Positions 15,600-27,478 of a stretch of 64,000 bases of DNA are shown here, piece by piece. The stretch spans positions 30,928-94,927 of IMG/VR virus record IMGVR_UViG_3300025849_000018; one strand, written 5' to 3'. Made by a program: the position numbers and the translations under genes. Origin of the DNA: a virus. Position 1 is the first letter of the stretch. Every line of letters begins with the position of its first letter. The notes below the pieces were generated by a model. The model ran no database searches. It saw only the letters and a list, made by a program, of their open reading frames with translations, and was not told where the DNA came from.

Positions 15600-18233
15600 A
15601 TGAAACTTTGCTTTGTTGATACACTCGGCCTCTGTTATGATGGATCCACACTCGATAAAAGAGGATTAGGTGGTTCCGAGTCCGCAATCATTCTAATGTC
15701 AAAAGAACTTGTTCAACTAGGATTCGAAGTTACTGTATTTAACGACTGTATACACGACGATGCAAATCCAGGCATCTATGACGGTGTTACATATCGTTCT
15801 CTACATGACATAGAACAATATCATAATTACTTCGATATTTATATCTCTTCAAGATCAGTGGTTTCATTTGCACCCAACTCAATGAAAGAAAGATTTAAGT
15901 GGGCAGACAAACTACCTAATCTTGAAAGTGTCGCAATGACATCTAAACATCGTGTACTCTGGATGCATGATACATTCTGTGATGGTGATGATCTGATTGA
16001 AGACTTTGTATTACGAGGTCGCATTCATGAAATCTTTACTCTGTCTGATTGGCATACATCATATGTAACAACATGTAATCACGGCAAACAACGAAGTTAT
16101 GAAACACTGAAACAATATATTTTCCAAACTCGCAATGGTATTCAACTTCATCACGAATGGGTAGATGTAAAAGCAAAAGACCCCGATCTGTTTGTTTATA
16201 ATGCGTCAGTTACAAAGGGTATGATACCTCTTGTGAATAATGTGTGGCCGATTGTCAAAGAAAAACTACCTAATGCGAAACTCAAGGTCATTGGTGGTTT
16301 CTATCGATTTCGATCTACACATGGTCCAGATCAACAGGAACTTGACTGGCGAGATATGGTTGATAATCCAGTTCACGCAGATAGAGACATAGAGTTTACT
16401 GGTATCATATCACAAAAAGAAATCGCTGACATACTTGTGAAGTCTTCATATATGATATATCCTTCTGCGTTTCCTGAAACATTTGGCATCTCTACACTTG
16501 AGTCTCTCGCATATAATACACCACTCATTACTTGTCGTTTCGGCGCACTTGAAGAAACTGCGATTGATGTTGCTTGTTATAAAATACCTTATCCAATACA
16601 ACCAAACTTTCAATTACCGTCAATTGATACCGATATTCAATCGGCAATCTTTGCTGATGCTGTTGTTCGCGCATACAACACTCCTTATCTACATCAACAG
16701 AAGATGTATGCTTGTAATCAAGTCAAAGATATTTGTGCGTGGTCAACAGTCGCATTACAATGGAAACAACACTTCTATAAACTAATGGGTGACTTCTTAT
16801 CAATCCAAGAATATCGTAAAGTGACTGATATTAACAATCGTGTTCATAAAGTATTTGGTCGCCGTTTTCATAACTACGAAGAAGCGACCATTCGCAAACA
16901 GATAGAGAAACCTATTGTAGTTATTACTGCTGTTTATAATGCAGAGAATTATATTGACAAGTGTATTCGTTCTGTTGCGGCACAGGATTATGAAAACTAT
17001 CGGATGATTATTATTAATGATGCATCAACAGATCGCACTGCTGAGGTGATTGAAAATACAATCGCTGAAACTGGTCTTGAAAACTTTGAGGTGATTACTC
17101 GTAAAGAAAATGTGGGAGCAGTGTTCAATCAAATATCAACCATTCAATCAAAATGTGACCCAGAAGATATTACAATGATCCTTGATGGTGATGATTGGTT
17201 AGTCAATAATTCAAATATCTTTAACCTGTATAATAATCTATATCATGATGGCGCAGAATATACCTATGGCAGTTGCTGGTCGTTAGTTGATAAGATACCA
17301 TTGATTGCTCAACCTTATCCACCAGAAGTCAAAGCGAATAAGTCTTATCGCGATTATAAATTCAACTGGAACTTTCCGTATCCGCATTTAAGAACTTTTC
17401 TTGGTAGACTTGCCTTGGACCTAGACGCCACACTGTTCCAAGACGCGCAGGGCGAATGGTATCGTGCAGGTGGGGATAACTCTACCTTCTACAACATCAT
17501 TGAACAGGCAGACCCAGAGAAGGTCGTATGCGTGCCTGACATCGTATATAACTACAACGACACCAATCCAATCAACGACTATAAAGTGAATGGCACAGAA
17601 CAGAATGAAACTGCAAATAACATTTTAGGAAAAAATATGAAGAAAACTAAACGAATATTGATTGCTATTCCCACAGCGAAGTATATTGAACCAGAGACAA
17701 TGAAGTCAATCTATGATCAGATTATTCCAGAAGGTTATCAAACTGAGTTTCAGTTCTTCTATGGTTATCAGATTGATCAAATTCGTAATCTGATTGCTAA
17801 CTGGATGGAAAATAAAGATTATGATTATTTGTTCTCCGTTGACTCGGATATTATATTCCCTCCTGATACATTGATTCGCCTACTCGATCATGATAAAGAT
17901 TTGGTCACAGGAATATATCGGCAACGACTGCCTAATCAAACTCTTGAGGTATATGATCAAAATCTACAGAATATTCCAATTGAAAATTTACCTAATAACT
18001 CTCTAATAGAAATTGGCGGTTGTGGTTTCGGTTGCGTTTTAGTTAAGAAAAAATTATTTGTTAAGATTGGTTATCCGCAGTTTGTTTATCATTCAGCGAT
18101 TGACCATAAAGATACTTTCAGTGAAGATAATTATTTCTGTAAAGCAGCGAGAGAAAATGGTTTTCAACTGTATGCTGATACCAGTCTTTTCTGCGGTCAT
18201 AAAGGAACACATGTATACGAGGTTGTCAAATGA
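15600..18233 (+). CDS. Three-domain glycosyltransferase (GT4-like, GT2 and a further GT-A-like domain)
   Basis: An 877-residue cytosolic protein. Domain 1 (1 to about 395) is GT-B/GT4-like: Gly-rich GLGGSES loop (22-28) and PSAFPETFGISTLESLAYN (about 288-306) with the nucleotide-sugar E-x7-E pattern. Domain 2 (about 435-640) is GT2: VVITAVYNAENYIDKCIRSV, NDASTDRT and metal site LDGDDW (about 527-532). Domain 3 (680-877) is another GT-A-like fold with SVDSDIIFPPD (about 746-756). Met680 is preceded by AGGA, so domain 3 might also be made separately. It should add two or three sugars to an unknown acceptor (envelope glycan, or phage protein or DNA). It is driven by a perfect sigma-70 promoter and translationally coupled (ATGA) to the FkbM methyltransferase. 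Confidence 0.88.
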   Translation: MKLCFVDTLGLCYDGSTLDKRGLGGSESAIILMSKELVQLGFEVTVFNDCIHDDANPGIYDGVTYRSLHDIEQYHNYFDIYISSRSVVSFAPNSMKERFKWADKLPNLESVAMTSKHRVLWMHDTFCDGDDLIEDFVLRGRIHEIFTLSDWHTSYVTTCNHGKQRSYETLKQYIFQTRNGIQLHHEWVDVKAKDPDLFVYNASVTKGMIPLVNNVWPIVKEKLPNAKLKVIGGFYRFRSTHGPDQQELDWRDMVDNPVHADRDIEFTGIISQKEIADILVKSSYMIYPSAFPETFGISTLESLAYNTPLITCRFGALEETAIDVACYKIPYPIQPNFQLPSIDTDIQSAIFADAVVRAYNTPYLHQQKMYACNQVKDICAWSTVALQWKQHFYKLMGDFLSIQEYRKVTDINNRVHKVFGRRFHNYEEATIRKQIEKPIVVITAVYNAENYIDKCIRSVAAQDYENYRMIIINDASTDRTAEVIENTIAETGLENFEVITRKENVGAVFNQISTIQSKCDPEDITMILDGDDWLVNNSNIFNLYNNLYHDGAEYTYGSCWSLVDKIPLIAQPYPPEVKANKSYRDYKFNWNFPYPHLRTFLGRLALDLDATLFQDAQGEWYRAGGDNSTFYNIIEQADPEKVVCVPDIVYNYNDTNPINDYKVNGTEQNETANNILGKNMKKTKRILIAIPTAKYIEPETMKSIYDQIIPEGYQTEFQFFYGYQIDQIRNLIANWMENKDYDYLFSVDSDIIFPPDTLIRLLDHDKDLVTGIYRQRLPNQTLEVYDQNLQNIPIENLPNNSLIEIGGCGFGCVLVKKKLFVKIGYPQFVYHSAIDHKDTFSEDNYFCKAARENGFQLYADTSLFCGHKGTHVYEVVK

Positions 18234-18895
18234 GTTACGAATCTCTAACACATCAAGTAGAAGAAAAGATTGACAATGTGGAATCTTGGACTTGGATTGA
18301 AAAAGACTGGGAAGGTTTTCGTTGGCCAAAAGAAGATTGGCAAGATGCGATCAAAGGGTTGATTGAAAAACATGTGAACAGTAGAACTGTTGTCGTTCAG
18401 GCAGGAGGATTACAGGGAATGTATCCAAGATTACTCAGCGATATGTTTGAACGAGTATATACCTTTGAACCTGATCCTCTCAGTTTTCATTGTCTTGTCA
18501 ATAACTGTCAAAAAGATAATATCATAAAAATACAAGCTGCGGTCGGTGAACACAATGGTCTCATAGACATCAATAGATTTTGCGAACACAATGTTGGAAT
18601 GAACAGTGTGATACAAGGTAACAAGTATCCAATGTTTACCATTGACTCACTGGGTTTAGATACATGTGACTTTATACAGTTAGATGTAGAGGGGTTTGAG
18701 ATTCCCGCATTGCGTGGTGCCAGTAACACCATTGATAAATTCAGACCAGTGTTGTGTATTGAAACAAGAGTGGGAACTGAAAAAGAGGTGAATGATTATA
18801 TGAGTAATTTACGATATTACAATATTGATACGTATCATCACGATAGTTTTTGGTTGCCGATTATTCAACATCAACCAAAGGGATTTGTTTCCTAA
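18230..18895 (+). CDS. FkbM-family SAM-dependent methyltransferase
   Basis: A 221-residue protein. SAM-binding motif VVVQAGGLQGMYP (54-66), acidic loop YTFEPDP (77-83), and the FkbM signature TIDSLGLDTCDFIQLDVEGFE (137-157; key residues D139, D151, E154, G155, E157). FkbM enzymes O-methylate sugars or polyketide hydroxyls and often sit with glycosyltransferases. It starts in an ATGA overlap with the glycosyltransferase, so the pair probably builds a methylated glycan. Its stop overlaps the stop of the convergent gene at 18892, leaving no space for a terminator. (In the quoted signature the key stretch is CDFIQLDVEGFE.). Confidence 0.88.
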   Translation: MSYESLTHQVEEKIDNVESWTWIEKDWEGFRWPKEDWQDAIKGLIEKHVNSRTVVVQAGGLQGMYPRLLSDMFERVYTFEPDPLSFHCLVNNCQKDNIIKIQAAVGEHNGLIDINRFCEHNVGMNSVIQGNKYPMFTIDSLGLDTCDFIQLDVEGFEIPALRGASNTIDKFRPVLCIETRVGTEKEVNDYMSNLRYYNIDTYHHDSFWLPIIQHQPKGFVS

Positions 18896-19152
18896 TACTC
18901 GTCGGGTAGATGAGAACCTTTCACTTCAGACATATATGAGTGATAACAATGATTTGTCTCCAGTGGTCGGAATAGAAAGTCAAGAATTGGCCTCATAATC
19001 CTTCCAATTCTTTTGTCGTCTCGTTCAAGTCTCCAACAAGCAGCGGAAATAGTCTCGTCAGGCCACGCGGCACCCAACGAGATTACAGAAAATATAAACT
19101 GATCCAGAGCAATCAATAAATGAAGTATTCTTCTTTGAAAGGTTAGTTTCAT
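18892..19152 (-). CDS. Small conserved phage protein with GWPDET-like motif, function unknown
   Basis: An 86-residue protein from the ATG at 19150-19152, in an ATGA overlap with the upstream assembly-like gene; a TTG three codons earlier is less likely. It has a hydrophobic N-terminal helix (LHLLIALDQFIFSVISLGAA), then WPDETISAACWRLERD and an HCYHSYMSE end. I recall similar short proteins next to fibre or lysis genes in many tailed phages, but no function is established to my knowledge. The hydrophobic part could be membrane-associated. Confidence 0.7.
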   Translation of the reverse strand: MKLTFQRRILHLLIALDQFIFSVISLGAAWPDETISAACWRLERDDKRIGRIMRPILDFLFRPLETNHCYHSYMSEVKGSHLPDEY

Positions 19153-19694
19153 GATGGCCAAGTCATCACTGGCAATTCAGCAATTAATTCTGAAACTGTT
19201 GGCAAAGTTCTAGTCTCTGCCTCAACATCTGCTAATACTTGCTCGACGTATTCCCAAACTGCCACTCTCCAAGTCAATGCTGCTTGCCCTTCTGTAGCAT
19301 ATGTTCCTGTACCAGAAGCATATGAACAAGCAGACATAATATTGTCGTACAGTTTCGTTTTTGCTTCTGTGTCTAAATGTTCTTGTACTGCTTCAGAATA
19401 TTCACCAATTAAAATTTGTTTATATGCGTCTTTTTCTTCTGCTGTCATTTCTACAACAGTTTTATTTATAGTCCAAACTCCATCAACTAAAGATGGAGTA
19501 GAACCAACTACAATCTTATGCGTGACTTTATCATATGTGGGATCTTCGACAATTGTTACAGGATAAACACCCCACTCTGCTAACAGTTCTTCTGATGTTT
19601 CTTTCGGAAAAGAAACATTAGCATTATCTGTTTTTAATTGCCTAACAGAATATGGATATGTTTCAACTAAGTTATTTGCTATTTTAACATACAT
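19149..19694 (-). CDS. Tail fibre assembly-like protein
   Basis: A 181-residue protein. N-terminal module MYVKIANNLVETYPYSVRQL, then NANVSFPKETSEELLAEWGVYPV, is the common start of small marine-phage fibre assembly proteins. The C-terminal half is helical (SEAVQEHLDTEAKTKLYDNI, then WRVAVWEYVEQVLADVE). It follows a LamG-like protein and collagen-like fibre genes, the expected place for a fibre chaperone. The first residues match those of the gene at 12446, so the two are probably distant paralogues. Confidence 0.68.
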   Translation of the reverse strand: MYVKIANNLVETYPYSVRQLKTDNANVSFPKETSEELLAEWGVYPVTIVEDPTYDKVTHKIVVGSTPSLVDGVWTINKTVVEMTAEEKDAYKQILIGEYSEAVQEHLDTEAKTKLYDNIMSACSYASGTGTYATEGQAALTWRVAVWEYVEQVLADVEAETRTLPTVSELIAELPVMTWPS

Positions 19695-19707
19695 TTAATA
19701 TTCTCTC

Positions 19708-20325
19708 TTACGATCCAAATCCTGAAGCATCAAGTCCTGAGTCTTCAGTCCAAATTCGAATCTCATCTATAGTGCCATTAAAGTTTACTTCATAAGCAGA
19801 GCCAATGTCTGCAATGCCTGAGTTATTTTGCCCGTATCCTTTACCGTTGCTTCCGTAAACTTGACTTTGCCCCCCGCCAGCAGTATCAGTTCCTAGTTCA
19901 ACTATTGAGTTTGCCGATCCTTTGCCGCCTTCTTGTACATAGACCGTGAGAGTAAAGGTGCTTGCATCAACAACAATATAATAGGTTGCGTCTGATCCAG
20001 TATATGAGGATATATCGACCTCAACCTCTGCTGCATCTGGATCAGTTCCCCATGAGGAATTTCCAGCACTGTCAAAAGCCCTTGCGCGTAAAGTCCCATT
20101 ATTGACCCCAACAGCCAAACCAGCACCACCATTGCCGCCCAAATCAATTAAAACACCGTCATTAGTTGATGAAATGTTGGCATCAATCGCTATGAGAACA
20201 TCATAAAAACCGAACACCCCAGTTCCGGTGCTTGGGAAAGACGTTATCGTGTAGTCTGGCGTACCGTAGTCCGCTTCATAATCAAACTCGACAAAAGACG
20301 AAAGTAGTGCTTTAAATCTGAACAT
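19708..20325 (-). CDS. LamG-like (concanavalin-fold) virion protein
   Basis: A 205-residue protein from the ATG at 20323-20325, a TAATG overlap with the upstream collagen-like gene; a 17-codon longer reading is unlikely. It has a jelly-roll lectin pattern: VLIDLGGNGGAGLAVGVNNG, a TFTLTVYVQEGG strand, and the closing motif NFNGTIDEIRIW that is typical of LamG domains. Probably a carbohydrate-binding fibre tip or accessory protein paired with the collagen-like stalk encoded just upstream. Confidence 0.74.
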   Translation of the reverse strand: MFRFKALLSSFVEFDYEADYGTPDYTITSFPSTGTGVFGFYDVLIAIDANISSTNDGVLIDLGGNGGAGLAVGVNNGTLRARAFDSAGNSSWGTDPDAAEVEVDISSYTGSDATYYIVVDASTFTLTVYVQEGGKGSANSIVELGTDTAGGGQSQVYGSNGKGYGQNNSGIADIGSAYEVNFNGTIDEIRIWTEDSGLDASGFGS

Positions 20326-20699
20326 TAAGAAGAAACCCCAACCAATGCTCCATATAATACTGAACCAACTTTCCACACATTAATAATTGTTTCATTTGTT
20401 GTATCAAGCGTTGGAGCAGTACCGCCAATCCATTCCATTGTCGGCCAAGTAATTGTGTATGCTGTTCCGTCGAGAATATGCATTGTGATATATTCGCCTG
20501 TTGTAAGACTATCACTGAATGTAGAACTCGCAGAAAGTGTCAAGTTTTGAATTGTACCATTTGAAGGATCAAGGGCAAATGTTGCACCAACTGTCGCGTT
20601 TGTATAAACATTTTCTTGAATTGCTTTTGCGAATGTTACAGTTTCATCTGAACCAATAGTAATTGCCGTGGCATCACCGTTGTCTACAATACTCGTGAC

Positions 20700-22918
<2,219 letters not shown>

Positions 22919-22931
22919 TTTATTTTATCTC

Positions 22932-25900
22932 TTAATCTGAACTTGACTTGCCAGAAATACCATATGAAGCATCAAACTCTAGATAGACGGCGTGCATTCC
23001 ATCTTCAAAAGATGCTTCTGTGTGACCGCCGATAATCAATTTATTCCCCAAAGATTCTATTGAAGTACCGAATTCATTTGAACCTGTACCTATTTGATAT
23101 TGTTTCCAAGCATCAGCATCCATGTCTATAATACCAACAATTAAATCTAACAACCCAGAAGTCTGATTATCATCTGCGAAGAATCCGGAACTATGACCGA
23201 CTATCGCAATTCTACCATCTGGAAGTTTAGTACTGTGATGCCCGTTCTGTGTTACCAAGCACGACCTTAATGTTCCTGTTTGATACGCATCACCCCAAAC
23301 ATCAGTTACATAATTAAATTTAACTACACCGAAATCTTCTGATCCAGAGTTGGTTTGATTACCAAGCGCACCATTTGTAGAATATGTTACAACTAATGTA
23401 TTCGCGCCAATATCATGTATATTTATACCACTATCATTGAAGCCACTTCCAGTTTGATAATATTCGGTAGTGTGAGTTGTCATCTCGTGGATACCTAAGA
23501 AAATATCATATCCACCTAGATTCGTATGAGTAGGATCACCTAACGTGCCTGTTGATCTTCCAGTAATAGCAATGTCTGTATTCTCCAATTCTGTGACTGC
23601 ATATATCTCTTCATCTTTGGTAGAACCATTCTGAAAATACATAAATGCGCCAGTTGATGGATTAATATGATAGATAATATAATCATACACACCAGACTCA
23701 CCAGTGTTTTTTCTTCCTATATCTCCTGATGTCACACCAACAGGTACAATCATTCCTCCGCTGTGTTGTATAATATCATATCCAAATGCGTTACCATCAT
23801 CAGCAGTACCATCACCAACAGTAGCTACTTGATAGAAATTAAAGATACTATCGGTAAAGTTGTATCTCAGCCCTGAAGTTTTATCCGATCGATAAGAATC
23901 TGTATTTAAATAATTTTGCACATCAGACAAGTCAACTGACGCTGCCCAGAACTGAAATACACCTTGCGCGCCGAATGAACCATCATATTCTTCAACAGTA
24001 GCAAAGGTTGCAGTGTATGTCGGACTGCCGGCCGCAGTTCTTGTCCAACTAGCAGTTGAATCGGCAGAAGCAGAAATAGAAGTAATTGTCGCACTATTTA
24101 AAGATTCCGTTAAAGTTGTTGCTTGATATAACATCTTTGTGGTTGGGTTACCATTAATATGATAGTTACCCGTTCCGAACTCTTGTTTCCAAGATCGGAA
24201 TAACATTCCATCAATACTGTCAGAGTGACTTGTTTTGGTTCCAACAGAAACAATATTATCCTGTGTAGCATCATCAATCACAGCAACAAGATTTTCTGTT
24301 CCCATGAACCCTATGCTATTTTGCCATTGAATTGCACCAGTATTATCATACTGTACAATAACACCATTTGCTCCTGCTTGACCAACAACATGAATCTTTC
24401 GATTCGTATTGCCAATAACCCAGTTTGGATTTGTGTAGTTTTCAGCAACAACAGAATTAAAAGTACACGAACCAAGAGTCCTTGACCAAGTCTTACCGAC
24501 GTTATATGATGCAGAACCTAAAGTTTCGTCAACCTGTAACTGTAATACAAAACCATCAGATTCTTCATTACCAACTACCGCGTAATCAGCGCCGTTACCA
24601 GAACCATCAGGGTCGCCAATACATGCAATATCATTCGCGGCACCATTGGCAGAAGCAGAAAAACCACCAATCCATTGAATCATTCGATTTGATGTACTGT
24701 CAGTTTCACCCATACCATAACGAATCTTATTTGCACCATTATCGCCGGAGAATAAGAATCTGCCTTTTGTGCTATCAGTATCAGGGCGAAGTCGATTTAC
24801 ATTCAGATTAGAAACGGTGTTAACTTCTGTCACAGTGCCGTCTAAATCAACAACGGTAAAGTATGTTGTTGTACCAGTTTCCATCGCCATAACAACATAC
24901 TCTGTACCGCCATCGTTTGTTACGACTACGCTCTTCGCAACTTCAGCACTAGAAGTTCCATATGCATATGACCAAGTGACAGAAGAAGTTGTGCCTGTTG
25001 GATTTATTTTAATTAAAAGAGCATCGGTGCTACCTGCGCCGAAATTAACAGTGCTTCCACAAATATAAAGATTGTCGCTAGAATCTATCGCGATACCATA
25101 TGCTACATCTGCGCCAGTTGATCCACTATCATATTTGTATTGCCAAACTTCCTCGAAGTTTTTATTTAATTTATAGATAACAATGTAACCATCTTCATGA
25201 TTTGCCAGTGTGTAGTAGTTTTCATCAGAGTCTTGTATTACATCGACTGGAGATATTTCGTTTAATCCGTCTTCAATATTCCTCAAGAATCCATGGCATT
25301 TGATATCACGCTTCGTGACAAGTTCTGATTTAGTGTACCCCGTGAGCCATATTTTATCATCAGATGCTTGACACACGCCAGTACAGAAATCTACACCCAT
25401 TCCACCATAAACAAAATGAACTTCACGATCTGTGTTATCACCATCAATCAAACTAAATAAGATATTTTTTTCTGATGTATTTGCAATATTTAATCCATTA
25501 ACTTGGCCAACCGCTACTTTTCTTCCATCATTTAAAGGAAGAATATGTTCATAGATTTCTTCACCACCCAAATCAATTTCTTTTTTACGATAGAAACTTG
25601 GACTTCCTGTGGAATATTCCAAAATTCTTTTATCGGTCGCGATACCTTTTGGTTCGAGATTATTGTATCTGGACACAGAACCATTGTTTGTATCATACTC
25701 AAGATATCCGGTGTTGGCGGCTGAACGAGTTAAAAATCCTCCAGTTGAGGAATCATAATCGAGGTGTTCATAACCAAGAAATTGTTCGTCGAGTTGAAAC
25801 GAATAAACTCCATCGCCCTGATAGGTTGAAGCACCGCCATCAGATGTCCCACTTAATAAAAGGTAGAACGAGGTGTCTGATGAGTTATAACGAAAACCAT

Positions 25901-27104
25901 GTACACGGACAGGACTTGCGCTTATATTTGTAAGTACCTGTCCCTCGTCAGTCCAAGTTGTTCCATTATATGAATGTATACGAATACCGCCATTGATGAT
26001 ATCGCTATATGCGACAAATAGATCGGATCCGACCGAAACACATTGAGCATCGCATGGACCAAGAAAATCAGATTTTAATACTTGTCTAACGAGATCACTA
26101 CTGTCTTGTGTTGCGGCGCTCGGTATCGACCAAACTTCCAAATCCGTGTTAGCAGAATTGGTTTGATTTGTCATTAAGACTGGGAAATATACTCTAGTGT
26201 CTAATAAGTCTCCGCAACTTGCTCTTACTGGCCAATTCTTTTGTACACCAGATGTGCCATTCGCAGTAAAGACAGGATCCCTCAAGTCGAATGTTCCTAA
26301 CTGTACCTCACCTGTAAAAGAAGTTGCAGAATCGTTGTATGTTTTACTGAATACATCCCAACTAGTGTTATTCGCGCTAATATAAAAGTAATGATACCGA
26401 TCACTTGTGCCGCGTATTAAACCGCCTGTCATATAATTTTTATTTGCCGTGCTGGGTAGAGTTACATCATTGTGTGAGTTGTGCGCGCCACCAACTGAAG
26501 GAGTATGAACTCTTGCTAAACGACTCTGATATTTTGTTCCTTGAGTATTGACATCGATACTAATCGAATATCCAAAAGATTTGTCATCAGAATCAATGAA
26601 TCCACCGCCAGAAGTTGTTTCTCGGCCGCCCTCATAATCCACATAGAAAGAAGGTAGGTGTTTGTGATACTGATAATAATACCATTCAGTATCGCCTTCT
26701 GGAAGATAAAAACGATCCCAATAAAATGCATCGTCAGGCACGGCATATGCTCCCATGTGGGAAAACATTATCGCGTCATCTTCTATTGCGTTGGTAAGAT
26801 CGTTAACTCCCGCACCAATATGTTCAATTGCTCCTGCGTGATAGTTTACAGACGATCCATCCCAATCTTCAGACAACAAAGGAATTGTACCTTCTATTGT
26901 CAAATAATCGGCCGCGCTTTCCAGGTCAGCAATATTGCCCCACTCGTGTAACCTTACCTTAGCACCGACCGTATCATTTGAACCATTGACAGGAAGATAT
27001 GTATACCAAAATCCTTGCCTATCAATGTTATTGTTGATAGGCAACGGTGAATACTCAGAAGTATTTGCTGAGTATTCGTATGTTACATTAATGTAAGTTG
27101 CCAT
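22932..27104 (-). CDS. Large propeller-type virion adhesin
   Basis: A 1390-residue protein and one of the largest in the window. N-terminus MATYINVTYEYSANTSEYSP. The centre and C-terminal half contain irregular propeller repeats with an SBBP-like pattern, for example DSSDNLYICGSTVNFGAGST (about residue 670) and GRKNTGESGVYDYIIYHINP (about 1150), in which GxDx, a strand and NxxVxGxT recur. No signal peptide or anchor. Placed in the fibre locus between a collagen-like fibre and small structural genes, so a long exposed fibre or receptor-binding protein is likely. No closer family is recognised. Confidence 0.72.
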   Translation of the reverse strand: MATYINVTYEYSANTSEYSPLPINNNIDRQGFWYTYLPVNGSNDTVGAKVRLHEWGNIADLESAADYLTIEGTIPLLSEDWDGSSVNYHAGAIEHIGAGVNDLTNAIEDDAIMFSHMGAYAVPDDAFYWDRFYLPEGDTEWYYYQYHKHLPSFYVDYEGGRETTSGGGFIDSDDKSFGYSISIDVNTQGTKYQSRLARVHTPSVGGAHNSHNDVTLPSTANKNYMTGGLIRGTSDRYHYFYISANNTSWDVFSKTYNDSATSFTGEVQLGTFDLRDPVFTANGTSGVQKNWPVRASCGDLLDTRVYFPVLMTNQTNSANTDLEVWSIPSAATQDSSDLVRQVLKSDFLGPCDAQCVSVGSDLFVAYSDIINGGIRIHSYNGTTWTDEGQVLTNISASPVRVHGFRYNSSDTSFYLLLSGTSDGGASTYQGDGVYSFQLDEQFLGYEHLDYDSSTGGFLTRSAANTGYLEYDTNNGSVSRYNNLEPKGIATDKRILEYSTGSPSFYRKKEIDLGGEEIYEHILPLNDGRKVAVGQVNGLNIANTSEKNILFSLIDGDNTDREVHFVYGGMGVDFCTGVCQASDDKIWLTGYTKSELVTKRDIKCHGFLRNIEDGLNEISPVDVIQDSDENYYTLANHEDGYIVIYKLNKNFEEVWQYKYDSGSTGADVAYGIAIDSSDNLYICGSTVNFGAGSTDALLIKINPTGTTSSVTWSYAYGTSSAEVAKSVVVTNDGGTEYVVMAMETGTTTYFTVVDLDGTVTEVNTVSNLNVNRLRPDTDSTKGRFLFSGDNGANKIRYGMGETDSTSNRMIQWIGGFSASANGAANDIACIGDPDGSGNGADYAVVGNEESDGFVLQLQVDETLGSASYNVGKTWSRTLGSCTFNSVVAENYTNPNWVIGNTNRKIHVVGQAGANGVIVQYDNTGAIQWQNSIGFMGTENLVAVIDDATQDNIVSVGTKTSHSDSIDGMLFRSWKQEFGTGNYHINGNPTTKMLYQATTLTESLNSATITSISASADSTASWTRTAAGSPTYTATFATVEEYDGSFGAQGVFQFWAASVDLSDVQNYLNTDSYRSDKTSGLRYNFTDSIFNFYQVATVGDGTADDGNAFGYDIIQHSGGMIVPVGVTSGDIGRKNTGESGVYDYIIYHINPSTGAFMYFQNGSTKDEEIYAVTELENTDIAITGRSTGTLGDPTHTNLGGYDIFLGIHEMTTHTTEYYQTGSGFNDSGINIHDIGANTLVVTYSTNGALGNQTNSGSEDFGVVKFNYVTDVWGDAYQTGTLRSCLVTQNGHHSTKLPDGRIAIVGHSSGFFADDNQTSGLLDLIVGIIDMDADAWKQYQIGTGSNEFGTSIESLGNKLIIGGHTEASFEDGMHAVYLEFDASYGISGKSSSD

Positions 27105-27107
27105 ATA

Positions 27108-27476
27108 TTAAGTTCCTGAGATAGGAGTTCCTGGTCGAAAAATAATATCAGTTGAATTAACTGCGAACCCTATAAACAGTGATCGCACTGTTGTTGAGGG
27201 TGTCGGGGGAGAACTGGTTGGTGTTCCATCTGCTGCTAGAAAAAGTGTAGAACCTGCGCTCAATCCAGTAAATCCTTGAACTAATCCCCAACTATAATAT
27301 ATATCATTTATTTTGATTAAAACATTGTTGAGTTGTATAGATGTGTCACTCGAATCTGCATCTGTAACGGTGTTAGTTCCATTGATGCGAACAATCTTGC
27401 CATTAGTACCTCCAGTTAAACCGCTCACTGTGAGAGCAACATCGGTAATCACATTTGTTGATTTAACAAAAGACAT
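27108..27476 (-). CDS. Small virion-type protein, unknown
   Basis: A 122-residue protein beginning MSFVKSTNVITDVALTVSGL, rich in Gly, Thr and Ser, with a predicted all-beta pattern and a Pro/Ser patch (TPTSSPPTPSTT). Strong SD (AAGGAG) precedes the ATG. It is packed between two fibre-locus genes. It looks like the small beta capping or decoration domains of phage fibres, but I recognise no family. Confidence 0.62.
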   Translation of the reverse strand: MSFVKSTNVITDVALTVSGLTGGTNGKIVRINGTNTVTDADSSDTSIQLNNVLIKINDIYYSWGLVQGFTGLSAGSTLFLAADGTPTSSPPTPSTTVRSLFIGFAVNSTDIIFRPGTPISGT

Positions 27477-27478
27477 TT

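Noticed and set aside
9826-18895. Insertion sequence or transposon carrying the enzyme cassettes
   Set aside because: No transposase, integrase or flanking inverted or direct repeats were found; gene spacing is as tight as elsewhere.
9826-19694. Diversity-generating retroelement acting on the FG-GAP genes
   Set aside because: No reverse transcriptase, no template repeat and no adenine-biased variation pattern was seen in the window.
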